Assembly (NCBI GenBank): GCA_002839705.1
Contig: PGYO01000001.1
Span: 186,001-250,000 of the forward strand
From: Methanobacteriales archaeon HGW-Methanobacteriales-1
GTDB lineage: Archaea > Methanobacteriota > Methanobacteria > Methanobacteriales > Methanobacteriaceae
DNA: 64,000 nt
Direction of reading: 5' to 3'
The notes beneath the pieces were generated by a model, which had not been told where the DNA came from, searched no databases, and was given only the letters and a program-made list of their open reading frames with translations. The position numbers were made by a program, and so were the translations under genes. The stretch's first letter is position 1; each line of letters begins with the position of its first letter. Below are positions 26,466 through 37,209 of this stretch, piece by piece.

Positions 26466-27671
26466 TTATAATGGACTTATTAGTCGCATTTGTTTGTCAT
26501 GTCTGTTTTTTTGTTCAGGTAAGTTCAAATAATCGTAAAAATTGAAATCATGTAATTTTGATGTGTGTTCTTCAGGAACGTAAAGACAAAGATCCGCATG
26601 ATTAAATCTAGCATCTCTTAAAGCGCCCACAATGCTGGATATTTCACTTAATTTTATTATAGCATCTCCCACAGATACTAAAGTTCTCATTTCATCAAAT
26701 GATGGATATTCTGGCATGTTTATAATTAAATAATCTTCAGGAATATCTTTATCTTCAGCAATTTCTTTTTCAGCTTTTTTTAGCTCTTTCCTTTTAATCT
26801 TAAATGCCTGTTGTGGATCTTCAAGATCACTTAGTTTTAGAGAACTTATATTTTTTAATAAGTCCCGATTGTCTAATTTGTGCATCATCTCTCCTATGAA
26901 ACCTTCCTGGCCTCTGGAAAGTGTAATTATATCTGCATCATCGTATTGGTATATGTTTTTGGTGTCAATTTCTTTTTTTTCAATTAATTTTCTCAAACAA
27001 CGTCTAAACATAGCATTAACAATTCGAGTAGTATGGTGTTGATAAACACTGGGATACATGAAATAACGTGCTAATAGCGTTGACTCTGCTGCTTGAACTC
27101 CTTTTTTATCAAGTACTAGATTATTTTCTAGTTTCATATTATAAATGAGTCTTTCTATGTCTATTATTCCGTATGCAACACCAGTATAATGTGAATCACG
27201 TAACAGATAGTCCATTCTATCTACATCAAGTTCTCCAGATATGGCCTGACCTAATACTGTTTTCCCATTTATTATATCAATTATTTGATTAATATCAAAT
27301 TCTTCAGACAGTAATTCTCCAAGACTTGAGTTTTTGATGACCCTAGCAGTTAAAACTTCATGCTTTTCATCTAAAACTGCTTCAGAAACGTGAGAAAAGG
27401 GCCCATGTCCAGTATCATGTAAAAGGGCACATGCTCTTAAAATTCTTTTTTTCTCATTATCTAACTTTAAATGATCAGCTAATCTAGAAGCAAGATACAT
27501 GGTTCCAATGGAATGCTCAAAACGTGAATGATTTGCACCGGGATAAATTAAATTGGTAAATCCTAATTGCTTTATTCTTCTTAATCTTTGTATCTGTGGA
27601 GTATCAACTAATTTAAGCTCAAAATCGTCAATCTGGAGATTGCCATGAACACTATCCCTTATAAACTTCAA
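26466..27671 (-). CDS. HD-domain phosphohydrolase
   Basis: 401 aa. The HD metal site is complete: HSRFEHSIGTMYLA (first His) and ACALLHDTGHGPFSHVSE (HD), with DVDRMDYLLRDSHYTG carrying the last Asp near 180. This is the branch related to dGTP triphosphohydrolases and YwfO-like enzymes. Substrates of archaeal members are not established. The C-terminal 150 residues are helical with a Lys-rich stretch. Start ATG has GGGGTTTAATTTGAAG-type spacing. Possibly controls dNTP pools. Confidence 0.88.
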   Translation of the reverse strand: MKFIRDSVHGNLQIDDFELKLVDTPQIQRLRRIKQLGFTNLIYPGANHSRFEHSIGTMYLASRLADHLKLDNEKKRILRACALLHDTGHGPFSHVSEAVLDEKHEVLTARVIKNSSLGELLSEEFDINQIIDIINGKTVLGQAISGELDVDRMDYLLRDSHYTGVAYGIIDIERLIYNMKLENNLVLDKKGVQAAESTLLARYFMYPSVYQHHTTRIVNAMFRRCLRKLIEKKEIDTKNIYQYDDADIITLSRGQEGFIGEMMHKLDNRDLLKNISSLKLSDLEDPQQAFKIKRKELKKAEKEIAEDKDIPEDYLIINMPEYPSFDEMRTLVSVGDAIIKLSEISSIVGALRDARFNHADLCLYVPEEHTSKLHDFNFYDYLNLPEQKNRHDKQMRLISPL

Positions 27672-27801
27672 ATTAAACCCCCAATATGGATTTGCTAATT
27701 ATTTGCAGTTAAATATGTAATTAATAAAGATTAATTGGCTATTTTTAATAAATCTAATTGATAAAATTTATTTAAATCCGGCTTAATTTAAATTTAAAAT
27801 A

Positions 27802-28239
27802 TTAACCACCAGACATTATAATATTAGTGCCTTTATTACTTTGTTCATCTTTTTGAAAGTCCAGATCAAATTTTGTTCTTTCAATAACTTCTTTTAATGC
27901 ATCTAAAGTTTCGTGACGGTGTGCACCGGCCACAACAACTAAAAATAAAGGATCTCCTATGTAAAATTCACCTAAATAATGTACTACTGCTATTTCTGTA
28001 ACTGAATATTTGTCTTTAACTTCTCTAACAATTGATTCCAGACCTTTTTGGGTTTCAGTAATATTGGGAGTACTTAATATTAGCTTTTTAACTTCTAAAT
28101 CCTTTTCTTTTCCCCTCACTATTCCTTCAAAGGAAAATATTGCCCCGGATTCATCAATATATGGACTTTTTTTAACTTGATCAATGAGATCAGATATATT
28201 GATCTGCTCTTCGTCTTTTTTAATAATTTTAACTAGCAT
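27802..28239 (-). CDS. moaE: Molybdopterin synthase large subunit MoaE
   Basis: 145 aa. Landmarks: GAIFSFEGIVRGKEKD, VVHYLGEFYIGDPLFLVVVA, GAHRHETLDALKEVIERTKF with the lysine of the active site. MoaE accepts sulfur from MoaD-type carriers to make molybdopterin from precursor Z; formyl-methanofuran and formate dehydrogenases use the product. moaD is not nearby. The C-terminus (NKGTNIIMSGG) differs from the WKKE end of bacterial proteins. Confidence 0.9.
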   Translation of the reverse strand: MLVKIIKKDEEQINISDLIDQVKKSPYIDESGAIFSFEGIVRGKEKDLEVKKLILSTPNITETQKGLESIVREVKDKYSVTEIAVVHYLGEFYIGDPLFLVVVAGAHRHETLDALKEVIERTKFDLDFQKDEQSNKGTNIIMSGG

Positions 28240-28347
28240 AAAATCCTCTTTAAATGTCTTTATAATCTTTAATATCAGATAATATTAGGTTTTTAATAAT
28301 CCGATTATTTTGAGTTAATATAATTAATCATATTTGCCATCTTTTTA

Positions 28348-28872
<525 letters not shown>

Positions 28873-29209
28873 TTAATCACCAAATTAATTTTATTAATTC
28901 TATTTATTCACTTTCTATTAATTAAGATTTTTTAATTAGAAACCAAGAATTATTTAATAAAACTCATATCTATTAGGAACATTAATTGATTATTTGAATT
29001 TTAGAATGGAATTAAAGAAATGGAATAATCATATCATATACTTTTAAGTGTATAATCATAGAAAAAGAATTTCATTGTATTTAAAATATATTCACATAAT
29101 ACACAGGTTATATCCATATTTGATTTCTTAAAAAATTTTAAAGAAGTATTTTATAAAATTAAGATTAATGCACGTTTATTTACGGATTAATAATATATTG
29201 GTGATACAC
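28873..29209. other. Divergent promoter interval nadM/atwA
   Basis: About 340 nt of AT-rich DNA between divergent genes. TATA-like stretches occur near 29035-29055 and 29090-29115. No additional gene, palindrome or RNA recognised. Confidence 0.4.
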
Positions 29210-30907
29210 ATGATTGAAATTGAAAATCTTTCAAAAACTTATAAAATGGATAATGGAGCTGAAATTAAGGCCTTAGATAATATCAATCTTAAAGTTGAAT
29301 CTGGTGAAATATTAGGAATAATTGGGATGAGTGGGTCTGGTAAAACCACTCTTTTGAGGATTTTAAGAGGCGTAGAGCCATTTGATGAGGGAGACATTGT
29401 ATTGGATGATATCAAAGTTTCGCATGATTCAAACCCCTATTATTTCACAAAGCTCAAGAGGGCCACCGCTATTCATTTACAGAGATCATTCGGGCTCTGG
29501 GCAGAAACTGCGCTACAAAATGTAGTTAGAAAACTCTATGGTGCCAAGTATGGTGATGAATCCATGAGTGATAAAGAATATGCTTTTGATGAATTTGAGC
29601 AAGAGGCCATGGATTTATTAAAATTAGTGGGCTTAGAACATAAAGCACAGCATTTTGCACCAGTATTGAGTGGAGGGGAAAAACAGCGACTTATCATGGC
29701 CCGACAACTGGCTAAAAAACCAAAAGTTTTACTATTAGATGAACCCGCAACTATGTCTTGTCCTAAAACTAAACAGGAAATTTTTGATGCTATTAAAAAT
29801 ATAAATAAAGAACTGGGTGTTACTGTAGTTTTAGTATCCCACTTGCCAGAAATTCATCAATATCTTGCCGATAGATTAGTTTTAATGAAGAATGGGAAAG
29901 TTACCGATGAAGGTGAACCTAAAAAAATCATAAAAGAATTTTTAGAGGATTTAGAGCCTGAAGAAGAAGTAAAACTAGAAGCTACTCATGAAGAAATTAT
30001 AAACATTAAGGATATTGAGAAAAGATTCTTCCTGATAAAGGGAGGTTCTGTTCTGGATATTAAATCCATTAACTTTGAGGTCAATAAAGGAGAAATTATT
30101 TCTTTAATTGGTCCTAGTGGTGCTGGTAAAACAGTTCTGCTTAGGATTATTGCGGGATTAGACTTCCCGGATTCTGGATCAGTTCAGTTTAAAACTGATG
30201 GTGAATGGGTGGATATGCATGAGCCTGGAATTAAAAGAATGAAGGTCAGAAGTAATATGGGCTTTATGCATCAAGAATTTGCTTTGACTCACTATTCTAC
30301 TATTAAGGATCAAATTGCTTCTCGTTTGGGAATTAAGGGACAAAAAGTAGTTAGTCATGCTAAAAAAATTGCCGAAGAATTGGGTATTAGTGACCAAGTA
30401 TTGGATGTTTTGTATCAGCTTACTGATCTACCTGAAGCTGAGGCCAAGTCAAGATTGGAAAAAATAGGACTTTCTGCTGAAATTTTACATGAGTTATTCC
30501 CTAGCTTCCCGGATAATGAAGTTAAAAAGTTTGCAAAGCCAATTTTTGAGGCTCTTGATTTGTCTTTGGATATTCTTGATAGAAAATCATTTGAATTATC
30601 TGGTGGGCAGAAGGTAAGGGCCACCATGGCATTGGTATTAGCTTCACAACCAGAAGTTTTAATTTTGGATGAACCTTTTGGAGATTTGGATCCAATAACC
30701 TTGAGATCTGTTTCTAATTCTCTCAAAAGAATAAATAATGAATTTGAAACTACTATTTTAATGGTAAGTCATCATCTGGACTTCGTAGAAGAATTAAGTA
30801 CGCGTGCTATTTTAATAGATGATGGAAAATTCATAATGGATGGCATTCCCCAAGAGTTATGTTCTGAATTCATTAGACGAAGTGATGTGGATTATTTAAA
30901 GGATTAA
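29210..30907 (+). CDS. atwA: Methyl-coenzyme M reductase activation component A2
   Basis: 565 aa from the ATG at 29210, just after TTGGTGATACAC; an ATG at 29168 lies before this site. Two ABC ATPase domains are fused: Walker A GMSGSGKTT (39-47) and GPSGAGKTV, signatures LSGGEKQRL and LSGGQKVRA, Walker B LLLDEPATMS and LILDEPFGDLDP. This soluble twin ATPase is the A2 component that with ATP helps reduce the nickel of F430 in methyl-CoM reductase. First-domain switch region CPKTKQ replaces the usual D-loop, as in A2 proteins. Methanogen-specific. Confidence 0.92.
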   Translation: MIEIENLSKTYKMDNGAEIKALDNINLKVESGEILGIIGMSGSGKTTLLRILRGVEPFDEGDIVLDDIKVSHDSNPYYFTKLKRATAIHLQRSFGLWAETALQNVVRKLYGAKYGDESMSDKEYAFDEFEQEAMDLLKLVGLEHKAQHFAPVLSGGEKQRLIMARQLAKKPKVLLLDEPATMSCPKTKQEIFDAIKNINKELGVTVVLVSHLPEIHQYLADRLVLMKNGKVTDEGEPKKIIKEFLEDLEPEEEVKLEATHEEIINIKDIEKRFFLIKGGSVLDIKSINFEVNKGEIISLIGPSGAGKTVLLRIIAGLDFPDSGSVQFKTDGEWVDMHEPGIKRMKVRSNMGFMHQEFALTHYSTIKDQIASRLGIKGQKVVSHAKKIAEELGISDQVLDVLYQLTDLPEAEAKSRLEKIGLSAEILHELFPSFPDNEVKKFAKPIFEALDLSLDILDRKSFELSGGQKVRATMALVLASQPEVLILDEPFGDLDPITLRSVSNSLKRINNEFETTILMVSHHLDFVEELSTRAILIDDGKFIMDGIPQELCSEFIRRSDVDYLKD

Positions 30908-31126
30908 TAATTTAAGTGAGATTTGATGAGATATACCTTTATTTGGATTATCTCATCATAATTAATCATTAAATCCAAGCAGTTTAAAAAAAATTGTATA
31001 ATTGTTATTAAGTTTATAAATCAAAATATAAATTAATATAAAATTATATTCATTAAATAGTTTATTAAATTATATTATCAAATTAATTTAAAATTTAATA
31101 TACTAAATTAATTAAACGTGGTTAAA

Positions 31127-31678
31127 ATGAATTTTGAGGACTTTCCAGCAGAGAATGCGCACAGAATATTAGCTCCCAGACCTACGGTTATCATAACGAC
31201 AGTTAATTCTAAGGGAAAGATTAATGCAGCTCCATTTTCATTTGTAATGCCTGTTTCTATGGATCCACCAATTATAGCTTTCGCATCAGCCCCTAAACAT
31301 GATACTAACTTGAACATAAATGAAACCGGGGAGTTTGTGGTTAATCTTACTCCAGATAGCATTTTGCAGAAAATGTGGATTACAGGTGAAAAATTACCTT
31401 ATGGTGAAAATGAGCTTGAAAAAGCAGGATTGACATCTATACCTTCTAAAATTGTTTCTCCACCTAGAATTGTAGAATCCATGGCCCACTTAGAATGTGA
31501 GGTTCTAAGGGTAAATACGGTCGGTGATCACAATTTGATAACTGCCTATGTGGTTCATGCCTCTGTTCAGGAAAATTGCATGAAAGATGGCCTTTTAGAT
31601 GTTGAAAAAGTTAAACCTATTCTTCATTTAGGTGGAACTAGTTTCATTATTGGTGATAATCTCAAAAAAGTTGAATAG
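31127..31678 (+). CDS. Flavin reductase-like FMN-binding protein
   Basis: 183 aa from the ATG at 31127, after CGTGGTTAAA. Split-barrel FMN-binding fold: [36 protein letters not shown], and [17 protein letters not shown]. Members reduce free flavin or act as electron shuttles. A C-terminal block [12 protein letters not shown] is shared by anaerobe members. It precedes the UspA gene by 25 nt, suggesting one transcript, and lies upstream of the oxygen-defence island. Confidence 0.87.
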   Translation: MNFEDFPAENAHRILAPRPTVIITTVNSKGKINAAPFSFVMPVSMDPPIIAFASAPKHDTNLNINETGEFVVNLTPDSILQKMWITGEKLPYGENELEKAGLTSIPSKIVSPPRIVESMAHLECEVLRVNTVGDHNLITAYVVHASVQENCMKDGLLDVEKVKPILHLGGTSFIIGDNLKKVE

Positions 31679-31703
31679 CTGTTTAAAGAGGGAGGGAGTT
31701 TTG

Positions 31704-32099
31704 ATGTTTAATAAAATAATGATACCGAGTGATGGATCCAAATTTGCCCAAAAAGCTGAAGATGTGGCCATTGATTTGGCTAAAAAACTGGAATCGACTG
31801 TAGTAGCTGTTCATATAATTGATGAAAAGCTCATTTATCCTTTTGATGTTATGGAAGATGAAGGAAATAAAATTTTATCTAAAATCCACGAAAAGGGAAA
31901 TGCTAATGATGTAAAAGTTGATGAGGTCCTTATTTTTGGAAATCCTAGGCATGATATGAAGAAAATCGCTGAAAAATCTCATGCAGATATGGTGGTTATC
32001 GGGTCCCATGGGCGTTCTGGTATTGAAAAAATTTTAATGGGTAGTGTGGCCGAAAATGCTTTAAAAACAGTTGATGTGCCTGTTTTACTTGTTAAATAA
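31704..32099 (+). CDS. Universal stress protein (UspA family)
   Basis: 131 aa from the ATG at 31704, after GGGAGGGAG. Residues MFNKIMIPSDGSKFAQKA begin the fold; the ATP-binding G-x2-G-x9-G-S motif is GSHGRSGIEKILMGS near residues 102-116. Binds ATP and probably dimerises. Role in stress resistance is known only for bacterial relatives. Likely co-transcribed with the upstream flavin reductase-like gene. Confidence 0.92.
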   Translation: MFNKIMIPSDGSKFAQKAEDVAIDLAKKLESTVVAVHIIDEKLIYPFDVMEDEGNKILSKIHEKGNANDVKVDEVLIFGNPRHDMKKIAEKSHADMVVIGSHGRSGIEKILMGSVAENALKTVDVPVLLVK

Positions 32100-32302
32100 T
32101 TCTTTTTAATTTTAATATTCTTTTTTAATCTGAATAGATATTCATAATAATATAATTTAAATATATTTACCTGTTTTTAAATAGTTTAATATATCCATAA
32201 TTGATATATCGAAAAATATAATATATAATGAATGCTAATAAATTACAGTATCCGTGATAATTAATTATTTAGAGAATTTGATTCATTAATATGGGTGTTT
32301 AT

Positions 32303-32491
32303 ATGAATAAAATAATAAATGGCATTAAAAACTATTTTTTAGATTGGAGAAATTGGCTTACGCACAGTTTAGTGGGAATTTTATTGCTAGCAATTGCAAT
32401 TTTTGCCCCAATTAGTATTTATCTTAAAATAGCGTTTATAATTTGTGTGGTTGGCTTTAATGTGTTTAGAATGAAATATTTTAGCAAATGA
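32303..32491 (+). CDS. Small two-helix membrane protein
   Basis: 62 aa from the ATG at 32303, after GGGTGTTTAT; the ATG at 32291 overlaps this site. An amphipathic start (MNKIINGIKNYFLDWRNW) leads into helices at about 20-37 and 42-56. No family recognised. It lies between uspA and the first rubredoxin and may belong to the stress island. Its ribosome site resembles that of rubredoxin 2 (AAGGGTGTTTAG). Confidence 0.55.
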   Translation: MNKIINGIKNYFLDWRNWLTHSLVGILLLAIAIFAPISIYLKIAFIICVVGFNVFRMKYFSK

Positions 32492-32659
32492 ACCGCTATT
32501 CAATTAATTATGAATTATTTTTATCCTTATTTAAAAACCAAGAATAAATACGAAAAATATTTTTAACCGATATTTATAAACATTTTAAATTCCAATATAG
32601 ATACATCTAAAAATTATATCTAATAAAATATTTTTTATTCACTAAGCTGAGGTAAAAAA

Positions 32660-32818
32660 ATGAGATATAAATGTCGAGTTTGTAAATATATTTATGATCC
32701 TGAATCTGGAGAAGTTCGTTCTGATGTTGGGCCTGGAACTGAATTTGACCAACTTCCTGATGATTGGCACTGCCCTAAATGTGGCGCGGGAAAATTAAGG
32801 TTCTTACCGATTAAATAA
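32660..32818 (+). CDS. Rubredoxin 1
   Basis: 52 aa. Iron ligands are Cys5, Cys8, Cys38 and Cys41: [12 protein letters not shown] and [11 protein letters not shown]. Unlike most rubredoxins the first hairpin has Lys, not Gly, after the second Cys (CRVCK), which could change the redox potential. GAGGTAAAAAA precedes the ATG. Single-electron carrier; its partner is probably the F420H2 oxidase or a peroxide reductase in this island. Own promoter likely (168 nt upstream gap). Confidence 0.93.
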   Translation: MRYKCRVCKYIYDPESGEVRSDVGPGTEFDQLPDDWHCPKCGAGKLRFLPIK

Positions 32819-32913
32819 ATTCATAAAATAAATATATGAAAGATAAATATGAATTTACAGATAATTCAATATAATTATTTATTAAATCAACTCAAGTAAA
32901 AAGGGTGTTTAGA

Positions 32914-33078
32914 TTGAAAAGATACAAATGTAAATTATGTGGCTATATATATGACCCCGAAAAAGGGGAACCCAGATCGAATATTGAACCTGGAACCTCT
33001 TTTGAAGATTTACCTGCTAATTGGAAGTGCCCATCTTGTGGAGCACCCAAAAGAATGTTTGTTGCTTTAAAAAACTAG
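32914..33078 (+). CDS. Rubredoxin 2
   Basis: 54 aa, TTG start at 32914 after AAGGGTGTTTAGA. Ligand pairs are [12 protein letters not shown] and [11 protein letters not shown]. The basic ends ([14 protein letters not shown]) set it apart from the acidic rubredoxin 3. Separated by 95 nt from rubredoxin 1 and 132 nt from rubredoxin 3, so each may have its own promoter. Confidence 0.93.
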   Translation: MKRYKCKLCGYIYDPEKGEPRSNIEPGTSFEDLPANWKCPSCGAPKRMFVALKN

Positions 33079-33210
33079 TTAATATTTTAATTAACATAAA
33101 ACTAATTAATTGTTAATTAGTTCAATAATATTTCAATAAAAATTGAAATAAAATATTAAATTGATTTTTTAATCAAAAAATAGTTAATTTAAATTATTGG
33201 AGGCAAAAAT

Positions 33211-33372
33211 ATGGCTAAATATATCTGTGAAATGTGTGGTTACATTTACGATCCTGAAAATGGAGACCCAGACTCTGGTGTAGAGGCTGGAACTTCTTTT
33301 GAAGATATTCCTGATGAGTGGGTCTGCCCCATTTGTGGTGTAGGAAAAGATCAATTCAAAAAGATGGATTGA
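33211..33372 (+). CDS. Rubredoxin 3, coupled to fprA
   Basis: 53 aa. Ligand pairs are [12 protein letters not shown] and [11 protein letters not shown]; the chain is acidic. TTGGAGGCAAAAAT is a strong ribosome site. The stop lies one base before the fprA ATG, so the two are translated from one message. It is the best candidate for the direct electron partner of FprA, as rubredoxin is for the bacterial flavodiiron proteins. Confidence 0.95.
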   Translation: MAKYICEMCGYIYDPENGDPDSGVEAGTSFEDIPDEWVCPICGVGKDQFKKMD

Positions 33373-33373
33373 A

Positions 33374-34543
33374 ATGGCTGTTAGAATTATAAAAAGTGGA
33401 ATTTACTCTGTTGGAGCTATTGACTGGGACAGGCAGCTGTTTGACGAGTTAATACCCCTTCCACAGGGTACTTCTTATAATTCTTATATTGTGGAGGGAA
33501 CAAATAAAACTGCATTAATTGATACAGTTGACCCTACCAAAACACAAGAATTATTGGATAACCTGGATGAAACAGGTTTAACTATAGATTATATTATTTC
33601 TAATCACGCTGAACAGGATCATTCTGGTTCTATTCCAGCAGTTCTGGAAAAATTTCCAGATGCTGTTATTGTAACTAATCCTCAGTGTGAAAAACTTCTT
33701 AAAAGCTTTTTTGAACTATCTAATGCAAAATTAAAAGTTATTGGGGATGGAGAAACCCTATCTTTAGGTGATAAAACTTTAAAATTTATTTTCACTCCTT
33801 GGGTGCACTGGCCAGATACTATGGTGACCTATGCAATAGAGGATGAAATTCTCTTTTCCTGTGATTTTTTTGGTTCACACCTGGCCACTAGTGAATTATT
33901 TGGTCCAGAAGACATGTCACGTTTAATTCCATCAAAAAGATATTATGCTGAAATCATGATGCCTTTCAGGCCTATGATATTGAATAATCTCAAAAAAATA
34001 GAAGGTCTAGAAATTGAAATCATTGGACCTTCGCATGGACCTTTAATTTCAAATCCTACTGAAATTATGAATTTATACGCAAAATGGGCTTCTAATGAAA
34101 CATCTAATCAAGTAGTTCTTCCTTATGTTTCTATGCATGGAAGCACGGAAATAATGGTCAAATATTTGATAGATGCTCTGATTAAAAGGGGCATTGAAGT
34201 AAAACCATTTAATCTGTCTAAGATGGATTTGGGGGAATTTTTAATAGATTTAGTGGATTCATCTACATTAGTTATTTCAGCACCTACTGTTTTGACTAAA
34301 CCACATCCTTTCATGGCTCAAATTCTTTATCTGGTAAATGTTTTAAGACCAAAACTTAAATATGGTGCGATTATTGGTTCTTATGGTTGGGGAACTATGA
34401 TGGAAGATGAAGTCAAGGGTTTATTAAATAATTTGAATATTAATTACCATGATACTCTATTAATAAAAGGTTTACCAAAAGAAGAAGACTTTAAAAAGTT
34501 AGATGATTTGGCAGATCAGATTTTAGAAACAATGGGGAATTAA
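33374..34543 (+). CDS. fprA: F420H2 oxidase (A-type flavodiiron protein)
   Basis: 389 aa. The metallo-beta-lactamase-like domain (1-245) has the diiron motif H-x-E-x-D-H (SNHAEQDHSG, near 79), PWVHWPDTMVTY and SCDFFGSH; the flavodoxin domain (250-389) binds FMN (SMHGSTEIMVKY). In Methanobacteriales FprA reduces O2 to water with F420H2. It is coupled to rubredoxin 3 with one base between. A T-rich terminator follows. Central member of the oxygen-defence island. Confidence 0.95.
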   Translation: MAVRIIKSGIYSVGAIDWDRQLFDELIPLPQGTSYNSYIVEGTNKTALIDTVDPTKTQELLDNLDETGLTIDYIISNHAEQDHSGSIPAVLEKFPDAVIVTNPQCEKLLKSFFELSNAKLKVIGDGETLSLGDKTLKFIFTPWVHWPDTMVTYAIEDEILFSCDFFGSHLATSELFGPEDMSRLIPSKRYYAEIMMPFRPMILNNLKKIEGLEIEIIGPSHGPLISNPTEIMNLYAKWASNETSNQVVLPYVSMHGSTEIMVKYLIDALIKRGIEVKPFNLSKMDLGEFLIDLVDSSTLVISAPTVLTKPHPFMAQILYLVNVLRPKLKYGAIIGSYGWGTMMEDEVKGLLNNLNINYHDTLLIKGLPKEEDFKKLDDLADQILETMGN

Positions 34544-34545
34544 AC

Positions 34546-34569
34546 ATCCATTTTTTTATTTAATTTTCT
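34546..34569 (+). terminator. T-rich terminator after fprA
   Basis: ATCCATTTTTTTATTT begins 2-3 nt after the stop. The same 16 bases follow the ACT-domain gene at 39117, which supports a functional archaeal terminator. Confidence 0.5.
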
Positions 34570-34710
34570 ATCTAATATTTTTTAATATTTTATTTGAATT
34601 CAAATAGTTCCATAATCAAAATTTTGAGTATATGTAAATGCTTGACGGATGTTTTTTAAAATTAGATTGGATTTAAATCAATATTAAGATTAATAAAAAG
34701 AGGAATTAAA

Positions 34711-35223
34711 ATGGTAAGTGAAAAAATGCAAGATGCTTTAAATGGACAGATGAATGCCGAAATGTATTCTGCTTATTTATATTTAGCCATGGCTGCTTAT
34801 TATGAGGATTCGGATTTACCGGGATTTGCTAACTGGATGAGAGTCCAGGCCCAGGAAGAAATGACTCATGCCATGAAATTCTATGATTATTTGGTGCAAA
34901 GAGGTGCTCGGGTTGCTTTAGACACAATTGAGAAACCTCCATTCGATTGGGAATCTCCTTTAGATGTTTCTGAACGTGTTTTGGAACATGAAAAAAAGGT
35001 TACCGGATTAATTAATAATTTAGTAAATCTGGCCATTGAAGAAAAAGATCATGCTACCAATAATTTTCTGCAATGGTACGTTGCTGAACAGGTAGAAGAA
35101 GAAGAATCTGTAGGTTCTGTACTTCAAAAAGTCCGTTTGGCAGGAAATTCCTCTAGTGGTCTTTTAATGGTTGATACTGAATTGGCTAATCGTGTCTTTA
35201 ATCCACCAGTAGCACAGAAATAG
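34711..35223 (+). CDS. Ferritin
   Basis: 170 aa, four-helix bundle. Ferroxidase residues are visible: [14 protein letters not shown] (Glu17), [16 protein letters not shown] (E-x2-H near 50), EHEKKV and [15 protein letters not shown] (Glu and Gln of the third metal site). Stores iron as a mineral in a 24-mer, limiting Fenton chemistry. Placed between fprA and the peroxiredoxin gene with its own gap of 167 nt. AGAGGAATTAAAATG is the ribosome site. Confidence 0.95.
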   Translation: MVSEKMQDALNGQMNAEMYSAYLYLAMAAYYEDSDLPGFANWMRVQAQEEMTHAMKFYDYLVQRGARVALDTIEKPPFDWESPLDVSERVLEHEKKVTGLINNLVNLAIEEKDHATNNFLQWYVAEQVEEEESVGSVLQKVRLAGNSSSGLLMVDTELANRVFNPPVAQK

Positions 35224-35421
35224 ATTAATTAAATATAAATTTTTTTATTTTAATATTTTAATTATTAAATTCTATAATTAATTCCTTTTTTTATTATCGC
35301 CCGGTTATCCTATTCTTAATCAAATTTCATTATAAATTTTGTAAATTTGATAAAAAACAAATTATAAATAAAAATAACGACAAATATATTATTTATATTA
35401 AACCATTAAAGGGGGCTTTAA

Positions 35422-36108
35422 ATGGGAGAAAAGGTATATGAATTAAGAAAAATTAAGAAAAAAGGTCGAGGAATGCCATTAATAGGAGATAAATTCCCAA
35501 AATTAGAGGTTCAAACAACACAGGGAATGATGAAACTTCCCAAAGCATTTAAGGGTAAATGGTTTATTTTATTTTCGCACCCCGCAGATTTTACACCAGT
35601 GTGTACCACGGAGTTTGTTGCATTCCAGAAGCGTTACGCGGAATTTAAAAAATTCAACTGTGAATTGATTGGCCTTAGCATTGATCAGATTTTTTCGCAT
35701 CTGAAATGGATTGAATGGATTGAAGACAATCTGGACACAGAAATCACTTTCCCAGTAATTGCGGATACTGGTAAAGTAGCAGATACATTGGGGTTGATTC
35801 ACCCTGCACGACCTACTAATACGGTTAGAGCAGTATTTATTATGGATCCTGAAGGTATAATACGCGCCATATTGTATTATCCTCAAGAATTAGGCCGGAA
35901 CATGGATGAAATTCTGCGTATGATTGAAGGATTTAATAACATTGAGGAAAAAGGGGTGGCCATACCTGCTAACTGGCCAAATAATGAGCTAATTGGTAAA
36001 GGTCTTATAATACCGCCGCCATCAGATGTAGAATCTGCAAAAAAACGAAAAGAGCAACATGCTTGTTATGACTGGTGGTTATGCCATAGAAATTATTATA
36101 AATGGTGA
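35422..36108 (+). CDS. Peroxiredoxin (Prx6-like)
   Basis: 228 aa. Peroxidatic cysteine in [13 protein letters not shown] (near residue 61), the Arg of the active site in [10 protein letters not shown], and a long C-terminal arm with the two Cys of [11 protein letters not shown], likely resolving. The N-terminus has an 18-residue basic lead (RKIKKKGRG) before MPLIGDKFP; the ATG at 35422 is well placed after AAAGGGGGC. Reduces H2O2; its electron source may be rubredoxin or a thioredoxin. Confidence 0.94.
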   Translation: MGEKVYELRKIKKKGRGMPLIGDKFPKLEVQTTQGMMKLPKAFKGKWFILFSHPADFTPVCTTEFVAFQKRYAEFKKFNCELIGLSIDQIFSHLKWIEWIEDNLDTEITFPVIADTGKVADTLGLIHPARPTNTVRAVFIMDPEGIIRAILYYPQELGRNMDEILRMIEGFNNIEEKGVAIPANWPNNELIGKGLIIPPPSDVESAKKRKEQHACYDWWLCHRNYYKW

Positions 36109-36117
36109 TTACGACCA

Positions 36118-36138
36118 CATATTTTTTTATTTTTAATT
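36118..36138 (+). terminator. T-rich terminator after the peroxiredoxin gene
   Basis: CATATTTTTTTATTTTTAATT, about 10 nt after the stop. Confidence 0.4.
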
Positions 36139-36249
36139 AAATGGTTTTAATTAATAACTCAACAGATCAAAGGTCAATCGTATCAGAACTCAATAAATTA
36201 GATTATTAATTAGTTTTAATAAATAATAAACGTGTACTGAGGAGTTAAA

Positions 36250-36870
36250 ATGGAAAAAAAATTTTACGAACTTCCCGAGCTTTCTTATAAATATAAAGAT
36301 TTAGAACCTTATATTTCTGAAGAACAATTATCTATTCATCATAAAAAGCATCACCAGGCCTATGTGGATGGAGCAAATGCATTATTAACGAAATTTGATG
36401 AAACTCGAGAAAAAGGTGAAGATTTTGATATAAAATCAGTTGCCAAGGAACTGTCATTTCATGTGGGAGGTTTTGTACTTCATAGATTATTCTGGGGGAA
36501 TTTAGGCCCTGCAGATAAGTTTGGAGGAGAACCAGGGGGTATACTGGCCAAGTATATTGAAAAAGATTTTGGAAGTTTTGAAAGGTTTAAAAAAGAATTT
36601 TCTCAAGCAGCAATTGGAGCAGAAGGATCTGGATGGGCAGCATTAACTCTTTGTCGTAGGACTGACCGTCTTTTTATTATGCAAATTGAAAAACACAATA
36701 TTAATGTTATTCCAAACTTCAGAATATTAATGGTTCTGGATGTATGGGAACATGCCTACTATCTGGACTATAAAAATGTCCGGCCGGACTTTGTAGCAGC
36801 TTTCTGGAATATTGTTAACTGGGAAGAGGTCAATAAAAGAACTGAAACCTGGTTGAATTCTCCTTTGTGA
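36250..36870 (+). CDS. Fe/Mn-type superoxide dismutase
   Basis: 206 aa. Metal ligands are seen in [33 protein letters not shown] and [27 protein letters not shown] is also typical. Methanobacterium enzymes of this type use iron. Converts superoxide to peroxide for the neighbouring peroxiredoxin. TGAGGAGTTAAAATG start. Last gene of the oxygen-defence island. Confidence 0.95.
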   Translation: MEKKFYELPELSYKYKDLEPYISEEQLSIHHKKHHQAYVDGANALLTKFDETREKGEDFDIKSVAKELSFHVGGFVLHRLFWGNLGPADKFGGEPGGILAKYIEKDFGSFERFKKEFSQAAIGAEGSGWAALTLCRRTDRLFIMQIEKHNINVIPNFRILMVLDVWEHAYYLDYKNVRPDFVAAFWNIVNWEEVNKRTETWLNSPL

Positions 36871-37209
36871 TTCATTAATTCTTTAATTTATTTTTAAAAA
36901 TGCTTTATTTATTTATTTTAGTTATTTTTTAGCTTTTTTGGATTAGTTAGCTAATAGTTAATGATTTTTGTTTTGATTTTATTATAAGAAACGTTTTAAT
37001 AGTTATTTGCACCTAAACATAATTTATTGAACAAATTAAGTTATTCATTTAAATAATCTTTAAAATCAAAATTTAATCAACATAAAATGTTATTGTGGTT
37101 ATATAGATTATTTGGATTATAGGAATAATATTAGCCGATTAAATTGTTAATGATTATATTTACTTAATAATGATTACAGCTATAATCGATTCAATCAGGA
37201 TTTGATAAA
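36871..37209. other. AT-rich intergenic interval
   Basis: About 340 nt between sod and the ligase gene. It has T-rich runs just after sod that could end transcription and TATA-like stretches near 37095-37120. No gene or RNA seen. Confidence 0.4.
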
